Assembly (NCBI GenBank): GCA_024114885.1
Contig: CP099424.1
Span: 1,302,001-1,366,000, forward strand
Source of the DNA: Septoria linicola
Lineage: Eukaryota; Ascomycota; Dothideomycetes; Mycosphaerellales; Mycosphaerellaceae
Direction: 5' to 3'
DNA length: 64,000 bases
The position numbers and the translations under genes were made by a program. Positions 1 to 11,157 of this stretch are shown here, in pieces. Positions within the stretch are counted from its first letter, which is position 1; each line of letters starts with the position of its first letter. The notes below the pieces were generated by a model. It did not search any database, was not told the DNA's origin, and saw only the letters and a program-made list of their open reading frames with translations.

Positions 1-1437
1 CTCTACGCAGACTTGGTGACTTTCAATGAGACTACTGGGCTGTACGAGCTGTATAACGCCACTGACCCGGATGAGTACGCCAACTTCCAGAAGAACGTCG
101 GCTTCACCATGTTGCTGATGCAGAGTCACATCAACGAGACTAACACGATTCGCGAGCGATTCGGCCTCGAACGCAATGAGACGTGGCAAAACATCTCGAA
201 CCAAATCACGATCCCGGTGTCCGAAGAAGCCAACATCATCTTGGAGTATGCCTCGCAGAATGGCAGTATTACCGTGAAGCAGGCCGACATCGTGCTCATT
301 GACGACTTCCTTCAATGGCCAAACCCATATACTCTCAGCAATCTGGACTACTACGCCGCAGCTCAGTCGCCTGATGGACCCGCTATGACTTATGGAGTCT
401 TCAGCGTCGTTGCTAATCGCGAATCTCCAAGCGGCTGCTCTTCATATACGTACGATCTGTATGGCTCGCAGCCATACACACGCGGCCCATGGTTCCAGTT
501 CAGCGAGCAGCTCATCGATGACTGGTCTGCGAACGGCGGCACACATCCAGCGTTCCCCTTCCTGACAGGCGTTGGAGGAGCACACCGTGTAGCGGTCTTT
601 GGCTATCTGGGCCTGCGCCTTATGATTGACAAGCTCAACATTGATCCGTCTTTGCCACCTCAGATCCCGCAGCTTGCATTCAGGACAATCTATTGGCAGG
701 GCTGGCCAGTCAAGGCAGTGTCAAACCAGACGCACACCACTTTGACGCGATCCGGCGAACCTTTGTCCACTGCGAACAGCACATTTGCCGACTCTGCGAT
801 TCCAGTCACCATCTCTATTGAAGGCACAGAAGTGCACGAGCTGGCTCCCAACGGAATGATTACCATCGAAAATCGGCAAATAGGCCTTGTCAAGACAGTG
901 CCGGGAAACATTGCACAATGCCGCCCAGCATCTTCCGAGCAAGATTACGAGCCTGGCCAGTTCCCACTCAGCGCTGTTGATGGCGCAGTCAGCACCAAGT
1001 GGCAGCCATCTTTTGCCAATACAACCTCTTCGCTCACCGTCGAGTTACCACAACCCTTCGTGCCGATTACTCAGATCCAGTTTGACTGGGCGCAGGCACC
1101 ACCAACAAGCTATCGCGTAACGTTCCACAACTTATCAGACACATCCGATGTCCCGCCAGTCAACGTCACTAGTAGCGACAATGTCGAGGTCAGTGATCCT
1201 TACAACGCCGGAGCCGCAGATGTCATTCGTCCATACAGCTCAAACACGACCAATGTCACTCTTGATCAACCGGTTTGGAGTGCGAGGTACGCCACGTTGG
1301 AGATTCTTGGTAGCCACGCGAACGACGGCAGCGAGAATGAGACGAATGGAACAGGTGCTAGTGTCGCTGAGTTTGCGGTCGTGGCCGGCAATGGTGAGAA
1401 TATTGCCGCTCGGAGTGAGCGTGCGTGGTTGGCTTGA
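1..1437 (+). CDS. ath1: Acid trehalase, C-terminal part (GH65; 5' end outside window)
   Basis: Vacuolar or cell-wall acid trehalases hydrolyse trehalose to two glucoses. The frame is open from the first base and ends with TGA at 1435-1437, giving about 478 residues, so roughly the C-terminal half of a protein that is usually over 1000 residues. Recognised from the GH65 trehalase run around residues 30-230: the NFQKNVGF start, FLQWPNPY, a YAAAQSPDGPAMTYG segment and the FLTGVGGAHRVAVFGYLGLR stretch typical of Ath1/TreA. Many N-x-S/T sequons (for example NETTG, NETNT, NQTHTT) fit a secreted, heavily glycosylated enzyme. After about residue 300 a beta-rich region resembles a carbohydrate-binding discoidin-like tail; that part is inference. 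The catalytic N-terminal portion and signal peptide cannot be seen here. Confidence 0.9.
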   Translation, partial: LYADLVTFNETTGLYELYNATDPDEYANFQKNVGFTMLLMQSHINETNTIRERFGLERNETWQNISNQITIPVSEEANIILEYASQNGSITVKQADIVLIDDFLQWPNPYTLSNLDYYAAAQSPDGPAMTYGVFSVVANRESPSGCSSYTYDLYGSQPYTRGPWFQFSEQLIDDWSANGGTHPAFPFLTGVGGAHRVAVFGYLGLRLMIDKLNIDPSLPPQIPQLAFRTIYWQGWPVKAVSNQTHTTLTRSGEPLSTANSTFADSAIPVTISIEGTEVHELAPNGMITIENRQIGLVKTVPGNIAQCRPASSEQDYEPGQFPLSAVDGAVSTKWQPSFANTTSSLTVELPQPFVPITQIQFDWAQAPPTSYRVTFHNLSDTSDVPPVNVTSSDNVEVSDPYNAGAADVIRPYSSNTTNVTLDQPVWSARYATLEILGSHANDGSENETNGTGASVAEFAVVAGNGENIAARSERAWLA

Positions 1438-1641
1438 TTGGCATGGCAGCTCAATCTAACGATGTAATGATGGAACACGCCACAGCTAGGATATAATCTC
1501 GATGGGTAGGAAACAGAAGCTCGGCAATGTAGAATCCAGCCTTCGGGCTACATGCGAATTTCTCTTGGGATAGATTGGCCCTGTGTAGCATGTGCTGTCT
1601 GTGTGGTGCATCATGCTGCAAGGTCGCCTTGAATTGCAGCC

Positions 1642-2673
1642 TCAGCGCCTCGAGAATGCCTCATCTCCTTGACTCACGCCGAGTACGAACCTCCCAAATC
1701 TCCCAGTGTGGCTCAGATATACCTTGTCATCCGCGAGGCCGACGCTCAATTCTCTTGGTGACCGAATGGTTCTCATCACGATCAAGAAGAGGTCGTCGGT
1801 CAGTGACGAGAGTGCCACTTTGAAGGACGTATAGTGTCTGTGCTCCTCCCAATGCCATGCGTCCAGTTCTAGATCCTCGCCCGCACTTGCATCGACAGCT
1901 GACGCGTAAGGTATGCTCAACTGCTTGTGGACTGGATGTGGAGTCGGTATAGGGGAGTCAAGAATAGCCTGGAGTTCCTTGTCGCCGATCATCAAGCACA
2001 TTTGGTGTGCAAGACCTTCTGGCAAGACACTGGTTTTGCATAAGCTTCTGTAATCAGCTGCGACCTGGTTGACGCTGGCGTTTTCCAATTCCGGCTTTTC
2101 CACCCAGTGAATTTTGAAGCGATCTGCTGCAGCCTTAATCTCAGGCACATAGATATGAGGCTCGAATTGCTTTGCAATGAATGCATCAAATCGTTTCCGA
2201 AGTACGTTCCACTTGACTTCATCGTCAAAGGCACAAGTTCGATACGCTACCCAACCCCATGGGCCTTGTGAACAATACTCCTCGAGTGTGGCAAGCACGG
2301 GCAAACGCTGTCTTGGCGTCAGCTCATCCAGTAGTGGATTGGCTGACAGGCCTTGATCGAGGCGACTTTGCCGTTCGCGAGCCTTTGCATTTTGAGTCAT
2401 CTCGTCGAATAGAATCGCATGTTCTTCTGGTCCAAGTGCACCTCGCAAGCTGTCGAACATCAAGTCTGAATCTTCTGCACTCAAAGTGCGAATGTCTTCG
2501 CTGGATGCGTGAACAAGTCGGTCTCGCGCCCAGCCCGCGGGCCAGTATACCGTGTGCCGGGATGCGCTGTCGTCCATAGTCGTGGTGGGGGACCAAGAAG
2601 GAGAAAGAGGTTCAGCGAGCTGACCGGGAGTGTGAATCCTTTCAGCAGGATTCACGCCAGCTAAGTCAAACAT
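1642..2673 (-). CDS. Hypothetical fungal protein, 343 residues (or 311 from an internal Met)
   Basis: A single open frame with coding-like composition on the minus strand; I do not recognise the family. The protein is mostly charged and soluble, with no signal peptide or membrane segment. The middle (about residues 100-200) is rich in helix formers and Trp/Tyr (for example the QGPWGWVAYRTC stretch), and the C-terminal third carries a TSFKVALSSL..LFLIVMRTIRSP segment and ends in GDEAFSRR. Two starts are possible: ATG at 2673, or ATG at 2577, which begins MDDSASRH and skips a Pro/Ser-rich leader that may be untranslated. Its stop lies about 200 bases from the trehalase stop, so the two genes converge. 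Confidence 0.6.
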   Translation of the reverse strand: MFDLAGVNPAERIHTPGQLAEPLSPSWSPTTTMDDSASRHTVYWPAGWARDRLVHASSEDIRTLSAEDSDLMFDSLRGALGPEEHAILFDEMTQNAKARERQSRLDQGLSANPLLDELTPRQRLPVLATLEEYCSQGPWGWVAYRTCAFDDEVKWNVLRKRFDAFIAKQFEPHIYVPEIKAAADRFKIHWVEKPELENASVNQVAADYRSLCKTSVLPEGLAHQMCLMIGDKELQAILDSPIPTPHPVHKQLSIPYASAVDASAGEDLELDAWHWEEHRHYTSFKVALSSLTDDLFLIVMRTIRSPRELSVGLADDKVYLSHTGRFGRFVLGVSQGDEAFSRR

Positions 2674-2717
2674 TCATGGAGCGAAACACAACATCATGAA
2701 AATGCTTAAAGTGCTCA

Positions 2718-4253
2718 TCACTTTCCTCCTAGTAATGCAATAGCAGTGTTTAGGTCACTGAAGCTCGCGATACCATAACTCGCTGCCTCTTGCATCAGAT
2801 CTTTCAAAGCTGCAATCATGCTGCCCTCTTGGCCCATCATCTTGCGATCTCGCGCGGGAATAGCCCTGATGATTGAGATGATGGTGTCTATGGTCGTGCT
2901 GTACTGGAAGTGTTTTCGCACTTCGCTTGCAATGACATCCCCTTCCGAACTGACAACCGCGTTCCCGATGTTGACAAGAACGTCTAAGACCTTGCGTCTC
3001 GGCACATTCGAAAACACAAGTGCGACGTTGGGTTGAATACGCTGAATTTGTGCCTCAATTTCCGTACACGCCTTACAGGAGATGTCGTATTGCCCACTGC
3101 CGCTCAGTGAAGCATACTCGCGAGTGATGATGTAGTCAACCTCTCCCAAGCAAGCGCTGTAGTTGAAGACGTGAGCTGACACAGGGTCAATTGGGCCGTA
3201 ATCATCAGCGTCGACAATTTGTGGATCTTCTTGGTGCACATTCACTCCGCCATCTTGGCCGCCCTCATCATCCTTCTTTTCGTCCTCCTCTTCATCCTGG
3301 TCTTCGTCCTCGTCGCCCTCTTCCTCATCGCCTCCACGAAGGAGTAAGCATGCTTCGCTCACGTCCAATCCATCCAATTATGTAGCTCGCTGCCTCGGCT
3401 TCGACCCATTCCATCTTCTCTAGCAACGTCCCTTTCCTCGGTTCGGACACATTGTATCCTGCAGACTCACGCTCGTAACCAGTCATGGCGCTGAGAATAG
3501 AAGTCATAATCTCGCTCAGGGCGTACTGACTCTGAAACTGTTTCCGGACTTCATGCCCGAGCGTGTCTCCCGAGAGCAGAATGGTTTTGGCAAGCTTGCG
3601 TAATGTCTCGCACTCAGTTTAGTGCCATACGAGATGACAGGCTTTACCTGCTCTGCTACACTCTGAATGTATTGCACCACTTCCTCTGTCACCTCCCAGG
3701 ATTTCTCGTATTGCTTGCTGCCACTCAGGCGCGAGTACTGAGTGCTGATCGCGTGCCACGCACTCTTCGAGTAACTGTCGAAATTGATCACTCGTGCTTG
3801 CTCTCCTTGCTGCTGAGCTATGTGATGATTCACGAGCAAAGATAGAGCTCGCCCTGTGAGATCGTTGTTGGCAAGCTCGAGCAGCATTTCGCGCAGAGTA
3901 CTGACTCCGAGGCCGGCTATCATGTCTATAGTGCTTGGTATGGTGACGCCGTGCGGGATCGGGTTTGGTTGGTACGTCGTTTGAGGCGGCGCCATTGGTG
4001 GCAGGGGAGGGGGGTATGCGTCTGGGAGCTGATATGGTATCGAAGGAGCCCTAGTTGAATGGTAATGGCCGGGCATATGAGGCTGCTGTGCTCGCATGCC
4101 GTTCGACAAATTCGTATACACTGGCCGATGTTGCTGCCTGAAGATATTGGCCTCTGGCCCAGTGATTCCAGGTAGTATACCATGAGGTGCTTGAAAGGGC
4201 TGGCCAGGCTGAGCGCTGGACTCGATCCTCTGCCTTTTAGGCATTGGCAGCAT
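2718..4253 (-). CDS. Hypothetical protein with an internally duplicated domain
   Basis: Three exons fit: 4253-3648, 3606-3363 and 3319-2718, together 1452 nt (483 residues), with introns GTAAAG...GAG (41 nt; an alternative acceptor ending at 3597 gives 51 nt) and GTGAGC...AAG (43 nt). The start MLPMPKRQR is followed by a Pro/Gln-rich region. Domain copy 1 has FDSYSKSAWHAISTQYSRLSG then, after the intron, LRKLAKTILLSGD..HEVRKQF. An acidic Glu/Asp linker (coded near 3250-3325) follows. Domain copy 2 then has FNYSACLGEVDYIITREYASLSG and RRKVLDVLVNIGNA..SEVRKHFQ. The two copies align over more than 80 residues, which shows one gene rather than two and supports the splicing. No known fold is recognised. 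The nuclear-type basic start PKRQR is suggestive only. Intron borders are hand-chosen and short for fungi. Confidence 0.62.
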
Positions 4254-5156
4254 CGCGTCTGCTTTCCCTCTTCGTAGTCGAGTAGCTGTATGATGTGAGT
4301 AGAGTCGTCGGCCTGAGAAACGAAGAAGAAGCAGGGTAGTCTATGTAGCAATTTACTTATCCTTTGCAAGACGCGCTTGAAGCGCGCCAACTTCGGACGC
4401 GTTCACCTATTCGAACTCGGCACGATGCTGCTATAAATGAATGTGATGCCAGCAAGATTGTGTGAGCAAGCTGCCGCTCTGTCATGCGCCTGGCCTAGAG
4501 TCGATACTCAGTAACTTGAGTACGTTGGATGAGAAAGGGAAAGGAGCACAGAGGTTCCCGGGAGATGACCCTTGGACAGAACAGTCGGCGCCCTGCGACA
4601 ATTTGTAAATTAGTCGCACTTAGGCAGGCTCTTAGCGACACTTCGCTTTGTTTGAAGGCAGACGGTGGAAGCGCAGCGCTCGAACTAAGTACTACGAGCC
4701 TAAGAGTGCGAAGATAGCGACGTACGCACAATAGTACGCAAAGTAGGCGGGTCGATTAAAATCGCGAGCATATCTCTGTTAATATCGAACGAGTCCGTAC
4801 GGCGAGAGCAACGCTTCTTAAAAGTGCAACTCAGACGCGTTCTAGTAGGGAAAAGTTGTCCTAGTGTTCTGTCGAGGGTCCTCCTCCAAGAGATACTGGG
4901 GTCTGTGCTGTGGTTGTAATGGCAGATCGACGTCCATTAGCTAGTGCTGATCTACTCTAAGCCAATGTCGCATTGATATCTTGCAAGGTTACACTCCGGT
5001 CCCACGCTTGTCGCAGGCTTACCAACGATCTGGCACAGAACGACTTCATGTCGCATGACCTCGTCCTCGTATGGCTGAGTAAACATTGAATCAAGGCCAA
5101 CAGCCTGGCATCTTGGGCTAGCAGGTGTAAGCCTCGTGGCAATCACCTGACTGAAT
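4254..5156. other. Intergenic, no gene supported
   Basis: Both flanking genes are on the minus strand. From about 4430 to 4930 the sequence is richer in A/T and in CpG-containing short repeats (gtacgcacaatagtacgc) than its surroundings and has frequent stops in all frames. It may hold a decayed element, but no terminal repeat, coding relic or RNA gene could be established. Confidence 0.4.
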
Positions 5157-6208
5157 TCATATGAATGCGCCTTGGCTTTTAGACAAAGCCTTCTGTCCCA
5201 CGGACATGCACCTTGTGAGGTTCCATGCTGCCCCTCGCCTGCTCTCTCGCGTTGCGCCTCCAAGCAAGCCCCGAAGGTATCGAACTTTCTCACCATCGAT
5301 GAGGCCTTTGAGCTCGGCTCCATCAATCAGTTCCTGAAAGACAAGAAGAGACAGATCATGCATGAAGGGTAAATGCCCGATGCTCGACAGTCTTTTCTCC
5401 GTTGCCACCTGCTGTACGTTCTGCACCAAGAAGTACTCGTCCAACCTTGGTGGCCACTCGGGCCTAGGAGTGTAGCGTCTCATATTCGCGAATTCTTCTT
5501 CAAGCTTGTCGATGTTTGACTGCGAGTTGGAGGGCGAAGCTTTGACAAAGTGACGATTAAGGACGTCCCACTCATCCCATTGAAGCCAACCTCCCGGCTT
5601 GAGCATTCGTAGCAAGTTCTTCAGGAGGGGTGCAGGGTCATTCTCCTTCACCACGCAAACAAAGTGTCGAATATGAATGACATCGTACTTCTCGATCAAG
5701 TCTTCGGTCGGTGGGCGAAATATGTCGACCAATCGTAACTGGATGTTCTTTGGCAGCCATTCTCGAGGTGGCATCTGACCGAAAGATATATCAAGCCCGT
5801 CGAGCTGTGTGGAGGGAGGAAGTTGTTGCGCCATATCGAGGAGCCATATGCTAGATAAAGATGAGTAAGAAATGGTATAGCTAGGCAATCTTCCTTACCC
5901 TGTGCCTGTTCCAATGTCTGCGACATGGAGATGCTCTCTGCCGTCAATGGCAGTCTGAATACGAGGGTGAAGATTGTAGCCAAAGCTGTCGTTCACGAAT
6001 GCAGTCAGCCTGCGCTACAGAGCAAGATATCCTATGTCGATACTTACGAAGACTGCCAGACGTAGTGTGACAGGTTCAATCGTGCAGAAGCAGCCGCATC
6101 TCGAGTCAGAACATAGTCATCGTTGAGATCAATTGCCGAGTCTGGACGTGAAGGCGGAGTCTTGTCACCGGGAATGCCACTAGCCTGCGTGTCAATTTGA
6201 AGAGCCAT
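5157..6208 (-). CDS. SAM-dependent methyltransferase (LaeA/UMTA-like fungal family)
   Basis: Likely transfers a methyl group from S-adenosylmethionine; substrate unknown. Exons 6208-6048, 5985-5899 and 5850-5157 (942 nt, 313 residues) join at GTAAGT...CAG (62 nt) and GTAAGG...TAG (48 nt). Splicing rebuilds motif I, VADIGTGTGIWLLDMA (about residues 75-90), across the second intron; this is the glycine-rich SAM-binding loop. Then come the acidic-loop region LDGLDISFGQMPP, motif YDVIHIRHF and the LRMLKPGGWLQWDE segment typical of the fungal LaeA-like family. The C-terminal ARG-rich end RRGAAWNLTRCMSVGQKA matches the usual VVVGQK-type ending, so I take TGA at 5157 as the real stop. No neighbouring biosynthetic enzymes are seen, so a secondary-metabolism role is not supported. 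Confidence 0.85.
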
Positions 6209-7077
6209 GCCTTTGGTATCAAAAATATGTGATTACGAAGCTGAAGTTGTGTGATTTTGTGATAGATGCGAAATCCCAACAGTGAATGCTGGGTCTACCA
6301 GGTATTTGAGATGCAGTGCCCCGACATACTCATTTCTCGATGGTGGACTTGAGTGCCTACAATGCCGGGCAAGATCGTTCTATGCATTGCTTCGCTGGCG
6401 ACGCTTGCGACGCTTGCGGCTCGTAGAGATCCGCTTCGGAGCTGTGCTCGCGCAAATCATAGGCACTGCTCGAGCTTGAAGCCGTCCAGCGGGTGTGCGG
6501 GTCGTGTCTGGCGAGCGGACTAGAGAACTGGTTACAGGAGGCTAAAGCACAGTTACGTTGCGTGACAGGCAAAGAAAAGCCATCCAGCCATTCCAGCAGT
6601 TGATTATCTGGTAGACATTCTTAAGATGTAAGCAATCAGCGGCCATGTGAGCTGGTGAGTGTGGTACTCCTCGGCTGTTCGAGCTTGCGTCGTGCATGCG
6701 CGAAGATGGCATGCGACAAGGATGAATTCGTGCCTGTTCGAAGCTGTAGGAACCACGCTGTGAAGCTGTCAAAGCCGGCATCGAATGTGCGCTGTGCAGG
6801 CACTGCGCAGGTGCTCTGCCTGAGCGTCTGCAGAGAGGTCTTGCCTGTCCGTCACTGGTCAGAGAATATGCAACACGGAACAACTTGCAGAAAGGTCAAG
6901 AGGCCGTTGTGAAGCCTGCCTCCACTTTTGGAAGGAGCTTTGTGGCTCCGATCTCGCCGTGCCGTCCGCATTTCTGCCGATCTACCATACAGCCTTCCGT
7001 AGATTGCACCATTGCAAACATGACGATCTAGACTTTCTCATTGCGCATCTCATTACTACTTCCCTGATCACCTGGAC
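6209..7077. other. Intergenic between divergent genes
   Basis: Shared upstream region of the minus-strand methyltransferase and the plus-strand F-box gene. I find no coding-like frame, repeat or RNA gene. It presumably contains both promoters; a pyrimidine-rich stretch precedes the F-box start at about 7030-7070. Confidence 0.5.
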
Positions 7078-8828
7078 ATGGAGGAGCTCTCCAAGCTGCC
7101 TTTGACGCTGATAGACTTATTGTCAAACACGATTGTAATCAGGCAGACCGCGCCATACATCCCAGTCAGAGAACTGCGTCGCCTAGCAGCTACCTGCAAG
7201 GCAATACGCGAGCTCATCTTTCATGAACCCGAAGCTTGGCGGTATCTTTCCCTGACAGCAGTCAAGCGAGCTATCATTGAGTCTACGCCGATCGATGTGG
7301 GTGGCTTTTCATGGCGTGCAGAGCGTATGGACGAAAGCCTGACAGAGGATGACTTCTATGCCGGGCCCCTGCGTGGTATCCTAGGAAGTCTGCATTCTAA
7401 GCGAATACTCAAGTTCGTCCAGACCTTGATCCTGGATGGTCTAACTGCGCCCGCCGACTTGGTCAGAGAAATTGTTGCCGAGGATCGATATCATGTTCGA
7501 ATACTCAGCGTTCGCGAGTCGAAGCAGTTGAATATCACGAAGCTCCAGCAGATACTTCGATATGTTGTCAGACCCACTCGAGAAGAAGGAACTCCTAGGC
7601 TTAAAGCACTCTACGTATTCGGTCAGAAGGATACCATTCACTCAAGTACCCTGGCCAAGCAAGCCAGCAGACCCGAGCCACCGTCGCTGGGAGTAATGAG
7701 CAGTGCTGGCGCACAGATTGGGGCTGATTGGAACCAGAGGTCTCAATGTGATCTCGTACCAAGCACTTTCGATGATGAGAGTAAATGGTATGGCTGCAAC
7801 GGACGTGTGATGAAGAGGCCTTACTCCGAGTGGGCGGAAACTCTTCAGGTATGCAGAGGGCTTGTCAACTTCGATGCAGTTTTGTGTCGAGGTTCGCGGC
7901 ACGACATCACGAAAGTGGCCTCCAAAGATTTCCTGCAGCCTACCATTGCCACAGTGGCGCTGGGCACAAGAGGCTGTCAAGACTGTCACACGAGTCCAGA
8001 GGGACCAGCCATGTTCGGCGAATCAGGAGCGGATGCCCTTCCATTGTTGGCCCCTGTGCCACTGCACTCTTCGACAGTGCGTGGTTGTACTCGTCCAGAA
8101 CAGCGAACGGATGGTACATTTCCACAACTCATACTACGATGTGAGGACTGTCTACGGGGACGCTGGTGTGAGCAGTGCAACCGCTGGTGGTGTGAAGACT
8201 GCTACCAGGAACCACCATCCCGAATGTCTTTGCGAACAGAGCTGCAGCACTTAGAGATGCAGGAAGATCTGCAACGAGAGGGCTGGGCAGCTGTGAGTAG
8301 CACTGGGCCAAATGGCAATCAAGTCAAGGTATTTTCCAGGTTATGTGTTGAGCGATGCCTTGTTGGCGAGATGATGGCGGGAGGAAGCAACGGCATGTGG
8401 GGTTAGGAGCCGTGGTATTCTGCCTATTGCTTCTAAACACTGGATGTGTGAACCAATTGCGGCTCTACCTCCACATGGCATTGTTTTCGTGTCTTGTTCG
8501 CCTCCAGAGGCATTGACATGCGTGGCAAGACGCTGACTGCGTCATCAGAACAACTCAGTACGCGACACCAGCATTTACACCGGCGTCCACCCAGCAGGTG
8601 TACGTCGAGACTGTTGGGTTTGTGGCGGAACATGCGCGCATTGTAAGACTGCCACCATACGTCGATGTGAGAGGTGCAAGGAGGAATATTGCGTTTCCCA
8701 CGATGAAAACTGCTCCGAGACGAAGGTAGGGTTGCACATTATGCAGACGTAGGATGCAACGCTGATATTCGTAGTGCGGCTGGTGTGCCTTTACAGGAAG
8801 ACGCACTTGTGTAGTCCCGGATCTCTAG
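7078..8828 (+). CDS. F-box-like protein with Cys-rich zinc-binding regions
   Basis: The main frame (7078-8406, 442 residues) starts with an F-box-like helix region (ELRRLAATCKAIRELIFHEPEAWRYLSLT, about residues 30-60), as in fungal substrate receptors of SCF ubiquitin ligases. It then has a Cys-rich segment CQDCH...CEDCLRGRWCEQCNRWWCEDCY (about 300-385) and ends LCVERCLVGEMMAGGSNGMWG, an ending I associate with this fungal family. Downstream, 8558-8725 plus 8775-8828 (joined over a 49-nt GTAGGG...TAG intron at 8726-8774) encode another zinc-type module: DCWVCGGTCAHCKTA, CERCKEEYC, H, C, then CGWCAFTGRR and TAG at 8826-8828. Whether this second module is a spliced 3' extension, an alternative isoform or a relic of a neighbouring paralogue is unresolved; no convincing intron links 8406 to 8558. 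The first block is sure, the extension less so. Confidence 0.68.
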
Positions 8829-9152
8829 AGTGAGCACGTGGTAAGAAGCGATGCAGTCACTGATACGCAGCGAACATGCTGTCCCGGTCTTGCTGTCTCG
8901 CTCAGCTGATTGCAGCTGCCCAACGTCTAGATATTGGCACCACTGTACACAGGTCCACTTGCAGTGTCTGGCCGCGACATTGTGTTGAGGTGTATGCCAA
9001 TCTAGGACATTGTCAAAGGGCACCAAGAAAAGCATTGCTTATCTCCACAAGCGACGTCACAGGCAGTCAGGATTCACGCGAACTCTATCATCCACCCTAG
9101 CAATGGACGGTGGCACTTCTAGTACACGCGCGCAGGCTCTTTCCGAGGAAAC
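8829..9152. other. Intergenic, no gene supported
   Basis: Short spacer before the amidase gene; likely holds its promoter. No coding signal, repeat or RNA gene seen. Confidence 0.5.
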
Positions 9153-10826
9153 ATGATTACCAGATTGCCTTCATACATTCGCAGAACAGCTTGTAGCAAG
9201 CTCGTCAAGCCGCCGTGGGCAGTGTCAAATCGATCATTCGCAATGGCCGGGAATTTGCCGAGATATCAGACGCTCGCTGAGCTACAGAAGGCATACGAAG
9301 GCGGCACCACAGTGCAGGAAGTCACTCAGCAATACCTTGAAGCAATCGAAGCACTCAAGGATCTCAATGCTGTCACCTGCATCAACCCTAAGGCTGTGGA
9401 AGAGGCTCAGAAGCTCGACGTAAGTAGCTATGCTGTTTCTGTTATGAGAACCTTCCCGGCTCACCCAGGACTGACCTCGCTTTAAGAGCCTTCCACAAGA
9501 GAAGCGAGGGCCGCTTTTCGGGCTACCGATCGTCATCAAAGACCAGATTGAGACAGCAGGCATTGTAACAGCATATGGCAGTAAGGCGTGCAAAGACTAC
9601 ATCCCGCCTCAGGATGCCGAACTTGTGTGCAAACTCAAAGAGGCTGGTGCTATAATCCTCGCGAAGACTACCATGCCGGACTGGGCTACATCTTGGTTCT
9701 CGACTTCGTCACTCAGTGGGACCACAAAGCACCCTATTGATCACTCACGAGATCCGGGTGGTTCTTCCAGTGGCAGTGGCACAGCTGTTGCATCTGGGAT
9801 GGCTCTTGCTGCCATCGGAGGCGACACTGGCGGCAGCGTCAGATTGCCAGCATCTTTCTGTGGTCTTGTTGGCGTGCGCGTGACGCCTGGGAGAATCAGT
9901 AGAGATGGCATGTCTTCTCTCGTCGTCACACAAGACACGCCAGGGCCCATGACAAGGACTGTAGAAGATGCTGCTCGGATACTGGATGCACTTGTTGGGT
10001 TTGACGAGAAAGATGACTTCACTTCTATCAATGCTCTGGCCGAGCGCAGATCCGCAACATCTTTTGTCGAGGCTCTGAAGCAGCCCACACTATCTGGCAA
10101 ACGTCTTGGTGTGCTTCGTCAGGTCTTTGGTGAGCACAAGGGCATCAATTCAGTTCTGGACAAGACCCTCAACGAGCTGCAACAGTCAGGAGCAGAACTC
10201 ATCGATGTCGAAATCCCCAATCTAGAAGAGCTGAAAGAGCAAACATCCGTCTACATACTGCGTTCGAGGACAGACATCAACAACTTCCTTGCATCACGCG
10301 AGGGCCTTCAGCATTTGAAGATCGAGGAGCTGCAAGGAAAGGGAGAGTATCATCGTTGTCTGGATCTTCTGAGAGCTTTGGCGAAGGGGCCGAAAGATGC
10401 TTTCCAGAGTCCGCATTTTAGCAAAGCACTTGCCAGCATCCAGCATTTCCAAAGGACCGTGTTGAGCGTGTATGCGAAGCATGATCTCGACGCTATGGTC
10501 TACCCGACCTGCCAATTGCTTGCGCCCAAGACACAGGATTTGCTCGATCTTAGGTAAGTTCACGAACCTGATGAAATCCTGGAGGAGTTGCAATGCTGAC
10601 GTACGAATACAGATTCACTTGCATTAATTACCCAAACAACACAGTCATTGGGTCGCAATTACTTTGGACTGCATTGTCTGTGCCCATCGGTCGGGTCAAG
10701 GACGACGAGTATCCTGACGATCCCGAGCTGCCTATTGGACTTGAGATTCTGGGAACTCCAATGAGTGAGGAGCGCATTCTGAATTTGGCTGCCGGAATAG
10801 AGGCTATGAAAGCTAAGCCGCAGTGA
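9153..10826 (+). CDS. Amidase (amidase signature family)
   Basis: Hydrolyses a carboxamide to acid and ammonia through a Ser-cisSer-Lys triad; substrate unknown. Exons 9153-9419, 9487-10553 and 10613-10826 (1548 nt, 515 residues) join at GTAAGT...AAG (67 nt) and GTAAGT...CAG (59 nt). The catalytic Lys lies in LPIVIKDQ, the cis-Ser in the PGGSSSGSGTAVASG loop and the nucleophile Ser in GGDTGGSVRLPAS. The N-terminus (MITRLPSYIRRTACSK, up to about residue 30) is basic and Ser/Arg-rich like a mitochondrial presequence, and a second in-frame ATG at 9243 (MAGNLPRYQTL) would give a form without it. The C-terminal part FTCINYPNNTVIG...PVGLEI-like is usual for fungal members. Convergent with tom6 downstream. 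Confidence 0.92.
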
Positions 10827-11157
10827 CTCGCCGATAAGTCGAAGTTGTGATTGTGTTGCATTTACAAACATCGTCCTGCTTGCGCATGCATAGAGGACTT
10901 CATCGAGCACTGCTTTCATTGTGGCGATAGAGCTTCGTGTACCATCGCCTGCGCCTTGCTGCGCGAAATGCCTTCTCCCGTTGCAATCCGAACCGAGCTG
11001 TTGTCTGCTCGTGATGCTATACGTCCCATACCACCCTGCTATCGTACACCTCAAATTCCGTACTCCTACAAGCTCTTCTCATGATTTCCTAGACGACCAC
11101 GCCTAAATCCTGTATACTGTCAGCTTACTGCCTCCCCTTATAACCATTGGCTTCAAC
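10827..11157. other. Intergenic between convergent genes
   Basis: Lies between the amidase stop and the tom6 stop; expected to hold two 3' ends. No further coding signal found. Confidence 0.5.

Noticed and set aside
4952..5326. Alternative C-terminus for the methyltransferase in another frame (with VLCQIVGKP)
   Set aside because: The main frame already ends in the family-typical MSVGQKA sequence with a stop at 5157, and no phase-compatible intron is needed.
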